Of a stretch of DNA of 64,000 nt, positions 53,601 to 64,000 are shown in pieces. A program made the position numbers and the translations under genes. The DNA comes from Dasyornis broadbenti (Eukaryota; Chordata; Aves; Passeriformes; Dasyornithidae): NCBI GenBank assembly GCA_013397935.1, contig VZRN01006399.1, forward strand, positions 976,315-1,040,314. The letters run 5' to 3'. Position 1 is the stretch's first letter; every line of letters begins with the position of its first letter. Under the pieces are notes generated by a model. The model did not search any database and was not told where the DNA came from. It saw only the letters and a list, made by a program, of their open reading frames with translations.

Positions 53601-56600
53601 CTGTGCTGAAAAAGTCACTTGTTTAAGAGAATCTGTTAATGGTAAGAAGAAAAAAGCCCACTTGAGAAAGTAGAGGAGCACATTCAACATGTTAGTACGC
53701 CTCTGCTAAGCAACGTGAAGTTCCTGTAGGTATTTTAAACTCTTTCAAAATGCAAAGCAAAGCCTATTCATTTAAAGGTTAACAATGGAGGGCTGGAACA
53801 CAAGAAATCCATTTTACAGAGAAATTCTGGCATCCTTACAAAGTAATTAACCATATCTGGCAACACATAAGGAAGACTTTAATTTTGATTCTTCACTGTC
53901 CAGGAACCCAAAGTGCTTTCATAACGACCTACGTGAAAGGCCTACAGAAGTTTCCCACTTCAATTATAAATAAAAGTATATTTTCATCTGTAAATTTGTC
54001 TATTCTGCTTTCTAGTGCTAAAAATCTGGACATGCAAAAATCAAAAGCCATCCTTAGTACAGCCCAGATGCTCATCTGTGAAGCAAATGCAGATTTTCAA
54101 ACACAGGAACTTCCTAATAAAGCTTTCAATTTAGACTTCCCTTGACTGGGCTGAATTGCACTAATATTTTGAGTTTGAACAGTTCAAATATTGCAGTTTA
54201 CTAAAATTTTTCTCTGCTTTGCTGACGTAAGTCCTGACATAAAAGGACCTGTTCAAGGCAGCTAAATAGATTAACGGCAGTGTCAGATGTCAAACTCGAT
54301 TACTCTCTAATGTAGCGGATTCCAGACATTTAAAATTTAAACCTTTCTGACACCTCTATTTCTGACAGCACTGTATTTTTGCAGGAGCTGAAAGATTACT
54401 TGCACCTATTTTCTGCACATGAAGGGGAGAAAGAGAAAGCTGGAGCCTTGCTGAGTGATACTGGTAGCTTTAAGAGCTCACACCAAGCTTCTCTCTTTAA
54501 CCTAATCCTAACCCCTTATCCTACCACCCTATCTCACTGCTACCTATGTCAGTTAGTTCTTCTAACTCACTGCATGGCAAGAAACAACTTTACCTTTACC
54601 TTTTTTAAGTTTTTGTTTTTCATTGATTATCTTTCCCTTGTTCTGTCAGTTGCTTCAAATTCACAGCACAATGAAGTTTTTTCTAAGACACATTATTTAT
54701 CATTTGTCCATAGATGTATAAAAGCACAAAAGAGCTCTCCACTACTTTGCGTTCCTTTACGTGGAAAATGTTTTCAAAGCTGGATGACAGCTCCAAGCTC
54801 TGAACATTAAAAGGAACTGCCTGTCAATTCAGAAAGAATTTAAAGCAATTTCTTTACTGAAGTGCATGTTTCCATAAATAGCGGCATTAATGAAGTGACA
54901 CAGCAACCTCCTAAAAAGCAGAATCCAAAGACTTTATTAAACACAGACCACTTGGGAAAAAAACTGAGTAATTCTGTTTTGATGTCCTCTTCTGCTTATG
55001 ACGACTGGCATCTCAAAACATCATCTAATAGTTTGCTGCACGCCAATACACTCAGTAACAATTTACATTTGGACATGCTTTCATATACTTCATGTGACAA
55101 TGAAACAAAAAGCATACTAGTTATTTAGTAAATTAAGCTGATTTATTGAAAAATACATTTGTATTTTGTCTGTGCCTCCAGAAAACAGCTATATGCATAG
55201 CTGAATGCAAGTCATTGACAGCTTTATGGCTTCTAAATTCTCAAGCTCTATGCTTACACACAGATCAGACTCAGATGTGGCACAGCAAAGTGTGTAGGTG
55301 ATAAAGGAATTCAATGCAGAACAGCATGAGCTTCCTTTTCAGAATCAGAGAACAGAGAGCTAAATCTAGCTGCTTAGACTGTGCTACATGAATGCATTCA
55401 CATACCTTTAGGCCAAAAACAACTGCCATGATATGAAGAGAACTGCTGTAGAATTGCTACAGCCTGAACCTAAGAATGCTGTTCAGATTTCCAGAGCTTG
55501 TTCTTCCAATATACCAGAACTTTTATGAAAGGCTCAGCCCTGTCTGAAGCAGGATCTGTATTTTTTCTGCCTTTGGGGGACCTAAAGACCTGAGCAGTTA
55601 CATTTCTTTTATCTCAAAGGGCTTCCTCTAGGAGGACTCACACACAGAGCAGTTAATTCAGTTGCACACAAGATACGCCCTGGCCTTGCTGCACACAAGT
55701 AAAGGCATTACACAGGAGCAGCCTGATGAATACACGTTGCCTAAGTACTGTGAAGTTCTGTGAAGGAGTAGTGTATTCCTGAGCACCTGGAAGTATTTGC
55801 TATAATTCAGAAGGTGATTTTCCTCCCTCAAAGTGTACCACTCTGGTCTGTGAGCTCATCTGGTGGACAATGCACAGCATGCTACAAGATTTTCCGCTGT
55901 TTTCAATTGCCACAGTCGGTCTCGTGCAATCAGTTCCATGTGGTACTAATAAACTGAAGCAAGGCTTTTCATTCAATTCTGCTTGGCTTTTTTGCACACA
56001 TATGCAGCTCACCACCAAGAGTGCTTTTCTAAAAGGCCAGTGAATGAAAGTCTTGTCCAAAGAATTTTAAGTTTTATAGTCTGAGTCTGTAATCAACAGA
56101 AAACTCAAATTAACTCCTAAGAAAATACCTGGTACCGATCAAAGGAAAAGCAGTAATTTGGTACAACAAATTATCATCACAGCATACCTGTACAAAAAGC
56201 TAATATTTAATTCATCCTTACAGTTCTGCCTGAGTATATGCTACTATTCATAACCCTTCCAGTGAGAGTTTCACTAAATTTCTATTCCTTTTGTCCAAGT
56301 GAAAAGAATGGATTGCTTGAACAGTACTAATGTGTATGCCATAAGGCAAGCCAAAAAAGCAGTGTTTTTCTCAATCATTTTCACTACTAGACTGCATCTG
56401 AACAAGAAAGAAGCCCTGAACGGCTGTTTATATTTATCTGTTCCTCTCTAATTTTCGTAGTTGTACTATTTATATGCTTATTTGGTAATTAAACTTGATA
56501 GTGTTTCTTGCCTACTTAGTGCAAACAATTTTCATACAATAATTACACAATTCCTTTAGTGAGTCTCTAAAGGATATCTCAAATATAAAAGCAGATTCCA

Positions 56601-57834
56601 AGGCTCTATTAAATTATAAGACTCTGGAGTCAGGAGGGAAGCAAAGGTATTTTGACCCTAATATCCCATCTTCCTTCTCAGTAAAGCAACATATTTAAGA
56701 AAAAACAGCTTTTAACTCTCTATGACAACGTTCTATTCCTTGCAATGATGCCGACCTGGTATGCACAGATAAAACAAGATTTACCATTATGTACCAAAAA
56801 CTTCCTCAGAGTTTAAATTTGCAAACAGACAGCTCTGCAATCTGCAGTACTCTTCTGTCAACACATCACAAAATCTCAATAAGCATTCCAGAAACTCCTT
56901 TTCATCAAATAGCAAGTCGCATCTGTGTTTTGGATCCACACAAGTCACATGATACCCCTTGAAGTATCATCCAGTAACACCCAGCTTTGCAGGCCTGCTT
57001 GAGGTAAAGGTACAAACGCATATATGCAAAAGTCTCCACTTGCTGGGAAACTGAACCCAGAATTCATTTCTCATAACCATGTAAGTGACGGGCCATACCT
57101 GAGAAGCGTTTTCCTCAGAGGCTCTTCCATAGAAGAAAAGCCTCAAAGTTCCACTGTGGTTTCCAGAAAACACCTCTAGAGGGCGATTTAAGACCCTTCT
57201 TCAAATTTACCAAGTGATATCCCCAGACCCTCAGCCCCTCTAAAGCACATGCATCACCTGGACAGATGGACCATTATTTAGACTTTTATTATTTCAAGGA
57301 TGCAATTCAGACACCTCTTCATACAAAGGAACATTTCATCGCAGTTAGCATTATGGTTTTAATTGGCTTTTCCTCCTAGGCCTGGCCACTTGCTGACAGA
57401 TATTACTGCCTTGGTCTTGCTGTTTCCACCACGACATGGAATATATTTGACTTCTTGCTGTTCTCTGGTGTTGAGTGCAAGAGCAGCCAGTCATATTCAA
57501 TACCAAGTGTTGTAAGTGTCTGAAATAACCTTCAGGAAATTATCACTGTACCACAGGCAAGGTAGGTACTTCCTAATCCTGAGCATGATGTTATGCTCCC
57601 TAAGTTAGAGCTCCCCAGACATCAGTGGTCTTTTTCAACCATTCAAGGTGTGTGTACCCTGCCCCAGAAAGACTGCTGCTGTAATGCTCCTTCAGCCCCA
57701 CCTCTCTTCCCTTTCTTCATCTTACCATAAAAATAAACTTACAGTTATGGTGATTTCATTGACATTTTGCACGTCGTCTTTTCCCTTGAATACTTAGATT
57801 AAAACCTACCTTGTCCTGAAGGATTTGCTGCCAT
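47513..57834 (-). CDS. INIP: INIP, SOSS complex subunit C (complete, four coding exons)
   Basis: Four coding pieces on the minus strand, 57834-57810, 51187-51085, 48619-48529 and 47608-47513, join with matching phases (1, 0-complement, 0) to 104 codons plus stop, the same length as human INIP. The protein begins MAANPSGQG, then has the coiled, charged stretch NRVAILAELDKEKRKLLMQ, the block LNKDFRDHAEQQHIAAQQK, and ends SGYFITQDSAFGNLI followed by a short LPVLPRL-type tail. INIP is the small subunit of the SOSS complex (with INTS3 and the single-strand DNA-binding proteins NABP1/NABP2), which acts in the nucleus in sensing and repair of DNA double-strand breaks. All splice sites are GT/AG. Expression is likely constitutive given the CpG-island promoter just upstream. 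Identity is from recall of the human sequence and is near certain. Confidence 0.97.
47609..48528 (-). other. INIP: INIP last intron
   Basis: About 0.9 kb with GT (48528-48527) and AG (47610-47609) ends on the minus strand. A 109-codon minus-strand frame at 48158-48487 lies in it and has no recognisable homology. Confidence 0.9.
48529..48619 (-). CDS. INIP: INIP coding exon 3
   Basis: 91 bases: one base completes a serine codon, then 30 codons including LNKDFRDHAEQQHIAAQQK, the most conserved part of the protein. Acceptor ttctttcttgcag and donor GTGAGC are both good. Confidence 0.97.
48620..51084 (-). other. INIP: INIP intron
   Basis: About 2.5 kb of AT-rich non-coding sequence bounded by GT (GTATTT donor at 51084) and AG on the minus strand. 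Nothing else recognised in it. Confidence 0.9.
51085..51187 (-). CDS. INIP: INIP coding exon 2
   Basis: 103 bases: two bases complete a glycine codon, then 33 codons (FQNKNRVAILAELDKEKRKL and onward to HPGA) and two bases of the next serine codon. Preceded on the minus strand by tgtcattctcaccag. Too short in its own frame to appear as a long open frame; found by recognising the protein. Confidence 0.97.
51188..57809 (-). other. INIP: INIP first coding intron
   Basis: About 6.6 kb of AT-rich sequence bounded by GTAGGT at 57809 and AG at 51188 on the minus strand. It holds a poly(A) run at 52236-52254; open frames up to 143 codons (54379-54810 +) have no recognisable content. Confidence 0.85.
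52236..52254. repeat. poly(A) run in INIP intron
   Basis: Nineteen A residues with no adjacent retroposon body that I recognise. Confidence 0.85.
57810..57834 (-). CDS. INIP: INIP start exon, coding part (MAANPSGQ plus one base)
   Basis: The minus strand reads ATG at 57834-57832, eight codons and the first base of a glycine codon, then donor GTAGGT. The eight residues match the human N-terminus except P for S at position 5. The ATG is in a fair initiation context (purine at -3, G at +4). The 5' edge of the exon is not certain; the best acceptor upstream is tattttgcag, which would start the exon at 57897. Confidence 0.94.
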
Positions 57835-58660
57835 CCTTCAATTTTCAGACCTTGTTTTATTCAACTGGAGTTCAAATCTTTTAACCCCCACAAATATCTG
57901 CAAAATAGGTACAACAGAAGATAAACATACTCCTTTTAAAAGGAAAACTTGGATTTGATTGTGTTAGAGACTTCATAAATATGGCAACTGTTAGAAAGCA
58001 CAAACCAAACACAGGATGTGCATTGCTTAAAATATATTATACAGTTTATATTGTTATGACTGAAACTTTAGGCTTGAAATATCAAGAGTTGCGATCAATA
58101 CTTTTTTTCCAGATTCTAGTCATTTCTATTAGTAGTAGTAGTAATTTCTCATAATTTCTATTCTAGCAAGAGTAACTTTTAGAGTCATACATGCATTTTC
58201 CCAACTGAACTTCTTACTGATAAGGTTATGTCAGACGATGCTCAAGAATCACATCAAACCATTGTAGTCCTTAAATGCTGAAGCCTTAGAAGACCCCAGT
58301 TTAGGCTCTAAGTCAAGAAAAACTGATTGTTTGAGGAAAGGCAATTTAAACCCGAGATACAATCCCAGCCGAAGCTGGCTGCAGCAAAACAAAAAATGAG
58401 GCCTGCTGCACGGCCATTCGTCACCTCGGGCCACCATCAACTTCTGTTTCCATCAAGGTGCCAGGCTGTAAAGTGCAGTGCCGAAGAGCTTTGGCTCAGC
58501 CAGGCGGAGCCGAAGGACGGGAACGCTGAATCCTGCAGGAAACGTTAATCAGAAGTCACAGTCAGACTTCCACAGGAGACGGGGTCACTGTTACGCCCTG
58601 GACCTGTGGGTCCCTGAGCAGCAACGCTGCAGTGAATTAGTAACTCAATAACAGTATTAA
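57835..58660 (-). other. INIP: INIP 5' UTR part and first intron
   Basis: Between the start codon and the CpG island. A possible 5' UTR piece is 57835-57897 (acceptor on the minus strand at 57898-57899). The rest is AT-rich and looks like intron, with a short (AGT)n run near 58132-58143. Confidence 0.5.
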
Positions 58661-59170
58661 TTAAGCCCACTGGCAGCGGTCGGGACGGGTTTCTCCGAGA
58701 GACATGGATGGCCTGACCCACTCCCGTCGCTGCCGGCCTCCCCCACAAACGGCTCGGGAATGGGCTCTCCCGCTCGCCTTTTCCTTCCCGCCCACAACGG
58801 ATGGATGGTCTTCCCGGCTCTCCCCGGCCCGGCGGCGATGCTGCGCCCCAGCCCGGCTGGCCCGGGGCCCTACAGCCCACCCGCCACCCACCTACCCCAC
58901 GGCTCAGGGCTCCAGCTCCTTCTGCCCCGCTCGCCCTGCCCGCAGCGCGGCCACGCCGCCTCCGCCCCCTGCTCGTGACGCGCGCACAGCGCGACGGCGC
59001 CCGCGTCTCCCCTCACACTTCCCGCACCCTCCTCTCTGCCCGCGCCCTCCCTTCCCACTTCCCGCGCCCCGCTCGCTGTGCCCGCGCCCGGAAGGGTCGG
59101 GCCTGTGCGTGTGCAGGCATAACCAGGCTGCCGGAGGGTTACCTTCAGCGGTAAGGCTGTGTTTGCCTGG
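58660..59170. promoter_or_regulatory. INIP: CpG-island promoter of INIP, possibly bidirectional
   Basis: A sharp GC- and CpG-rich island in otherwise AT-rich DNA, just upstream of the INIP start exon. It has dense CCCGC/GGCGG-type boxes and no clear TATA box. A minus-strand donor-like GTAGGT at 58895-58890 could end INIP exon 1; a plus-strand donor-like GTAAGG at 59151 suggests a divergent transcript. The open frames that cross the island on both strands (up to 191 codons) are explained by the lack of A/T-rich stop codons in GC-rich DNA. Confidence 0.8.
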
Positions 59171-59278
59171 CCCGTGGCTCCTGCCATGGGTGTGCTCCTG
59201 GGGACGGGAGCAAGCGCGAGGGTTTCTTTCACGCTGGGGCCACACTACAACAACACCAGACAGCACCGCAGTTAAATA

Positions 59279-59319
59279 GAAAAAACAAAACAAAACAAAA
59301 AAAAACAAAAAACAAACAC
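59279..59319. repeat. A/C low-complexity tract
   Basis: Tandem-like AAAAC units between the CpG island and the CR1 fragment. Confidence 0.85.
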
Positions 59320-59334
59320 GGGCGGAAGAGAAGG

Positions 59335-59593
59335 GGTCACAGAACCAGGCTGGAAAAGACCTCCGAGCTCATCGAGTCCAACCTGTGACTCAACACCACC
59401 CTGTGAACTAAACCATGGCAGTGAGTGCCACATCCAGTCATTGCTTAACACCTTCAGGGACGGTGACGCTATCACCTCCCTGGGCCGCCCATTCCAAAGT
59501 CTAATCACCCTTTCAGGGAAGAAATTCTAATGTCCGCCCTGAACCTCCCCCCGGCGCCGTTTGAGGTTGTGTCCTCTTGTCCCTTTCCCTGAG
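59335..59593 (-). mobile_element. CR1 LINE 3' fragment, minus strand
   Basis: The plus strand shows the reverse complement of a CR1 3' end: 'tcacagaaccaggctggaaa', 'gagctcatcgagtccaacc', then 'cattccaaagtctaatcacc' and 'aggttgtgtcctcttgtccc'. About 260 bases of the 3' end remain. It lies about 180 bases from the CpG island, pointing toward it, and is followed on the plus strand by a T-run at 59599-59612. Confidence 0.88.
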
Positions 59594-59613
59594 TTTTGTT
59601 TTTTTTTTTTTTA

Positions 59614-62600
59614 ATCACTGCCATTCAGCTTGTGTTGGAACACAGCAGCAATATTTGGCATGAATTCCAAAAAGGTTTGTTCATGGAACTAGTGCACGGT
59701 TTGCTTTTGGAATGTCAAATAACAGCTGTATAGGTGAGGGTATCTGATTAAGTGATTTGGTCTGACCTGGAGGATAAATCTTACTCTTAAAATAGCAATC
59801 CGAGACTTCTTGTTTTATGTCCTTATGGTTAAAATACTTCTGTTTGAATCAAACCAGACTGAGTAGTTATTTGAATTGTGGATCATAGCAGCTGTAGCTT
59901 TGACTGTACATAAATAAAACCAATTATTAAGGACTGCTATAAACAAGTAATTAATTAAAAGACTGCATACAGATGGGGCCAACACTGACCTCTCAGTAGT
60001 CAGAAATCAGTCACATCACCTACTTCAGTTTTCTATGCAGGGTTTTTTTAAGGCACTAAACACTTTTCATTACATAAAGACTCCTTTTCTTCTTTAACTG
60101 GATTTAAAGATAAGTACAGGAAATCAGTTATTTTATTACTTAGTTCAAGGTGTTTATGTAGACATGCTTTTAGTGCAGGATATTTAACTCTTTAATATTA
60201 AGATTTTGATGGTGTATGTAACCGGCAGTTCTGAGGAAATGACCCTTACAGTAAGGGTGATACTGGATCTGGTAGTCAAACCTCCTGTACACTGCAGGGC
60301 AAATAATTTCATCTGCCTTCTCTTTTGTCAAATGCTAGAAGTCCATAACCTCATCACTCTTCAAGCCTAAAGTGGCAAAAGGGCTTATTAAAAACTATTG
60401 GTTTAGTTATGATGGAATTCTTTAATATCAGTAAGAACATGCATAGTGTGTACAAGGTGCTAAATGTCACACTAATCCATTATCTTGGACAACCAAATAT
60501 ATACAGAAATATTGAAGGCCATTAACAGTTTAAGATCTGCTGCAGCCAGCTTTACTAGATGGTGAAGAAATAAATTACATTTTTGAGAGTGTACAGTGTA
60601 AAGATCCTGTCAGTCTCTGTAATAACGGATTGTCTTAAAATAGCATGCCTTAATATTATAGTGTTTGACCCTTGTAAAACTGAACAAGTTACTGGTAATG
60701 TCCAGATGCAGAATTTACTTACCTGGACTGTTTGCCTGGTAAAAGCAGTGTATGTGTGTGTGTGTTTGCCTAGGGGTGTGTGTGCCTGTACCCAAACCAG
60801 CAGACAATCTCAGGGAGTTTTCTGTTTGCTTTAAAGCCCTGTTAATTAATACTGTGGGAAGCAAACATTGCTGCCATTCCCACATACTCATATTATTGTG
60901 AATTGTTCTCTTTGCATGAACAGCTGACTGAGCACCTGCCCTCCTAATTCTGTTTTGGTATTGTTTTTTGTTTTGTTTCATTTTGTAGTTTCTCATTTTG
61001 CCTTGAGAAATGTCATACGTGCTAGGTTTTTTTTTCCCTTTTAATTATTCTCCCTCAGACGATTTGCAGACCACTTTATCTGACACCTCGCTTGCAGGTG
61101 AATGAACCTCGCTTGCTCCTTAACTGCAGAGAAACATGGTGAGTGAAGAGCAGCACAGCACTCAGCCTAATAACCCTAACTTGTGCATTTCTCTGTGTTG
61201 TCATGCCAGAACTGATGTTGTGAAAGATTTTAAAAAGTTGCAGTTAGAGGCAGGCAGGCCTAGCAGCTGGGCTCCTCTTTACACAGCTAACACTGGGAAG
61301 AAGAATTAATTAGGAAACAGTGGTCCTTGGCTGGGGATCAAGAAAGGACGGTAAAAAATGAAGAAGCAGCAGGGCAAGGAGGAAGAGTGATCAGCAAGGA
61401 AACTCAGGTGAAGAAATGTTGGGACTCATTAATTCTTTGTTTATGTACAAGTGATGTGAAAATTTATTATAGTAGTAACTTTGAGCATCTCTACAAAAAC
61501 ATGGTCATGCCTCAAGTCAAAGGATCCCTTGGCTTTGGGAGGAGTTTAATATCTATATAATATCAATTAATTTCCTCCTTGGATTATAGAAACAGGAAAA
61601 AGTGTAGCCCTTTAAAGGAATGGTGTCTAATCTCTGGTGTGTCAGAATACTTTTATTTTGCCTAAAATTCCTCCTTCTTGTTCAGCATAAACAAATAAAA
61701 AAATATAAAATAAAGCATTTGTAGTGTGTCTATTGGAAAGCCAATACAAAATCTTCAGTTTAAAAAGAGGCTGTTGTTGAGCACTGCCTTACAAATCTTG
61801 CCATGCTGTTCCTTGAGGCGATAAAATGCTGTTTTTCAGGCTGGCTGTTCTTATCATCTTGGAGTAGAGGCAGCTGTGTATCCCATTCTGTAAACAAAAG
61901 CTGTGTTAAATTGACTGTAATTCTGAATGAACATAAACTGCAGTATTTCAGAATGACCATGGACAGTTCTATTCACTATAGGCTGAGGTAAAATAGTGAT
62001 TTACATGTTCGTTTTTTTCCCTGTAAGTGAAAATAGTATGTGCACGATGTCTCCTTGGCTCGAACAAAAATCTTCCAGAATGCTGTTTTTATTTCCATAT
62101 GGCAGTGCTACTCATACAGATCCATCCTAATTTTATTTATTTTTATTTATTGTGTATGTCACAAAAAAACCCTTCAAATAAAAAGTATTTTGAAGAATCT
62201 TCAAGCATTTTAAATTGGTTGGGATTTTTTTATCCAGTTGTGTAAAGGTACTGTATCCATAGTTATAGTCTTTCTCCTTGATTGGATTTTTGATTTTTCA
62301 TTTTACATCCATTTAGCACAGACTTCCGCTTTGTTTAACAAGTGTCCTGTGTTCCCACAATCCTATTTATGGCACCCCCATCAAACGTGAGAGCTTTGAA
62401 GGCCTTTGATGCGAAAAAAGCTTATGCATTAGCTCACATGTATGCATGAATGCACACGTGTAGTGTGCTCATGGCTTGAAACTGATCCTGTCTTTGTAGA
62501 GAGTAACGAACACGTGCATAAGATTTAACACAGTCAAGTCAAAAGCCTGCCCTCTCCAATGTCTGCAGTCCAAGACATGAGGTCTAGCAGCATGTGGAAG

Positions 62601-64000
62601 GAAGGACCTTTTTGAAAAGACAGTTGGATTTTGGGGTTTTTTACATGTTCTAGAATGGTCTTGTTCTATACTAGTGTCATATGTGCCTATGTGCAGGCAG
62701 ACACAAACCTTATCCTTGCCAAAGCAGACCACAGTGGGGAAGAGATAAACCAGTTGAGGAGAAGTTGATAGTGTGGAAAAGAGCTTTTACTGCCCTTGAC
62801 CTGTCAAACCAGCCAAGCCCGCCAGTATGTCAGTTGTGGCCTCGAGTCTGCCTTATTGTTGGTACTGTGTGGTACTGTGCTATCAAGAATGCTAGAATTT
62901 AAGTCTTAAAATACAATACGTGATGAAAAGCAGGTGGGTTTTACATCTGGTCTGGGGAACAAATACAACATGAAGTTAGCCTTCTGATAATCATTGTAAA
63001 CTCTGCTGCCATTTTATGTCTTATTCTCTGGGCAAGAAGATGAAGATGCATTACGAAAAGAATGTTAAGAAACAACTGATAGTCCTTTTCAGGCTCACAC
63101 TGAGCACTTATAAAGCCATCTGCCATTATAAAAACGTCCTGGGTGGTATTACTGGAGTAACTGGGACTCCAGAACAGCAGTACAAGATAGGTGCTGCCTA
63201 CCTTTAAATTTGTAAAGAGGTTTTTCTGCACATCATCCATGGATCCTTTCTCTCCCTGTTTATCCTAGTAAACAATCCCAAGAGGTAGCCTGCAGGAGTT
63301 TGATTTCAGTGACACAGAGACAGAACTATTTTCTTCAGAAACAACCATGTGAAACCAGTGACCTTTGTCTTGAATTGGTGAGATTGTTGATCCCCAAATT
63401 GACCATTTGTCTTTTTGCCCAGTTAGTATTACATACCTCTCTGTTTCATCTTATTTCTGAGCTGAAGTGATGTAAATATAATAAATAGTTAGGATTTTGC
63501 TCGGAGAGCATGCCAGTTTTTTCAAGTTAACTTGGATTAAGATGTGGACATTGAATAGCAGTCTCTCTTCAGCCTGCCGCTGATTTTATTTTTCATTGCG
63601 TATTTTACTCTGGTTGCATGTTTCATGTGCTGAATGGTTTTCACTTGGTCGATGTTTAACAAAAAGAAACTATCAATATAAACATCAAGGAAAATATTAC
63701 AATCGTAAAATTATACCACCACACTGGAGAGGGATACATGACCGTGTTCTTAATCACTCATGATTTCCTAACAGAATTAAGACGTTTTTTAATTTATTAG
63801 AAAAATAGACACTTTCCTTCCTTAGTTTTTGGCAGTACCTCTTGTGCCTTCTGTTGGAGCCAGATGACCACATGCTGATACATTTATGGGTTCCTATTTG
63901 TGTGTAGAAAACAATTCCTACAAGAAGTCAGCCACATAGTATACACTTCTTTTCTGTTTCATTTTATGCACAATAGATTTGGAGTTCTTTATGACCTCTG
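59614..64000. other. intergenic stretch to the right edge
   Basis: AT-rich unique sequence with a TG-rich patch at 60749-60783. By synteny with human this is the space between INIP and SNX30; I looked for SNX30 exon signatures (PX domain) and saw none. No repeat element or RNA gene is supported. Confidence 0.5.
60749..60783. repeat. short (TG)n tracts
   Basis: Two short TG runs separated by about ten bases. Confidence 0.8.

Noticed and set aside
58704..59308. Open frames of 191, 134, 120 and 117 codons on both strands in the CpG island
   Set aside because: GC-rich DNA is poor in stop codons, the frames overlap on both strands, and their products are low-complexity Pro/Arg/Ala sequences without domains. 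They are best explained as promoter sequence.
59614..64000. First exon of SNX30, expected by synteny
   Set aside because: No GC-rich first exon or PX-domain sequence is visible, and no splice-framed block matches; it is probably beyond the right edge.
1..64000. CRISPR arrays, phage or bacterial defence systems, tRNA or rRNA genes
   Set aside because: No regularly spaced repeats, cloverleaf candidates or microbial-type gene clusters; the window is vertebrate nuclear DNA with introns and CR1 elements.

Overview
The window is vertebrate, almost certainly bird, nuclear DNA: gene-poor, AT-rich, with introns, and carrying four CR1-type LINE fragments that end in the octamer-like ATTCTRTG tail typical of avian CR1. 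I see no operons, phage genes or CRISPR arrays. Most open frames in it are chance frames in non-coding DNA.

Two genes are supported. On the + strand, the 3' part of KIAA1958 lies in the left half. It is a vertebrate gene whose C-terminal DUF3504 domain comes from a domesticated Crypton (tyrosine-recombinase) transposon. A large intact terminal exon lies at 12242-13287 (347 whole codons plus a split codon). About 23 kb downstream, at 35987-36149 and 37205-37987, are the remains of a second, paralogous DUF3504 terminal module. From memory it corresponds to the C-terminus of a human KIAA1958 isoform, but here it is broken by several frameshifts and stop codons. On the - strand, INIP (SOSS complex subunit C) is complete: four coding exons between 57834 and 47513 join in phase to exactly 104 codons plus stop. 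Its promoter is probably the CpG island at about 58660-59170.

Layout: 1-12241 KIAA1958 intron with one CR1; 12242-13287 terminal exon; 13288 to about 14.5 kb probable 3' UTR; about 14.5-36 kb non-coding with two CR1s and several simple repeats; 36.0-38.0 kb decayed KIAA1958 module; 38-47.2 kb non-coding; 47.2-59.2 kb INIP and its promoter; 59.3-64 kb a minus-strand CR1 and intergenic DNA. The order KIAA1958(+), INIP(-) matches human 9q32, where SNX30 follows. I found no SNX30 exon here. The same block is, as far as I recall, on chromosome Z in birds, but the sequence itself cannot show that.

The most notable result is the decay of one of two Crypton-derived alternative last modules of KIAA1958 while the other stays fully open. 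Both modules begin with acceptors of the same phase, which fits alternative splicing from one upstream donor.
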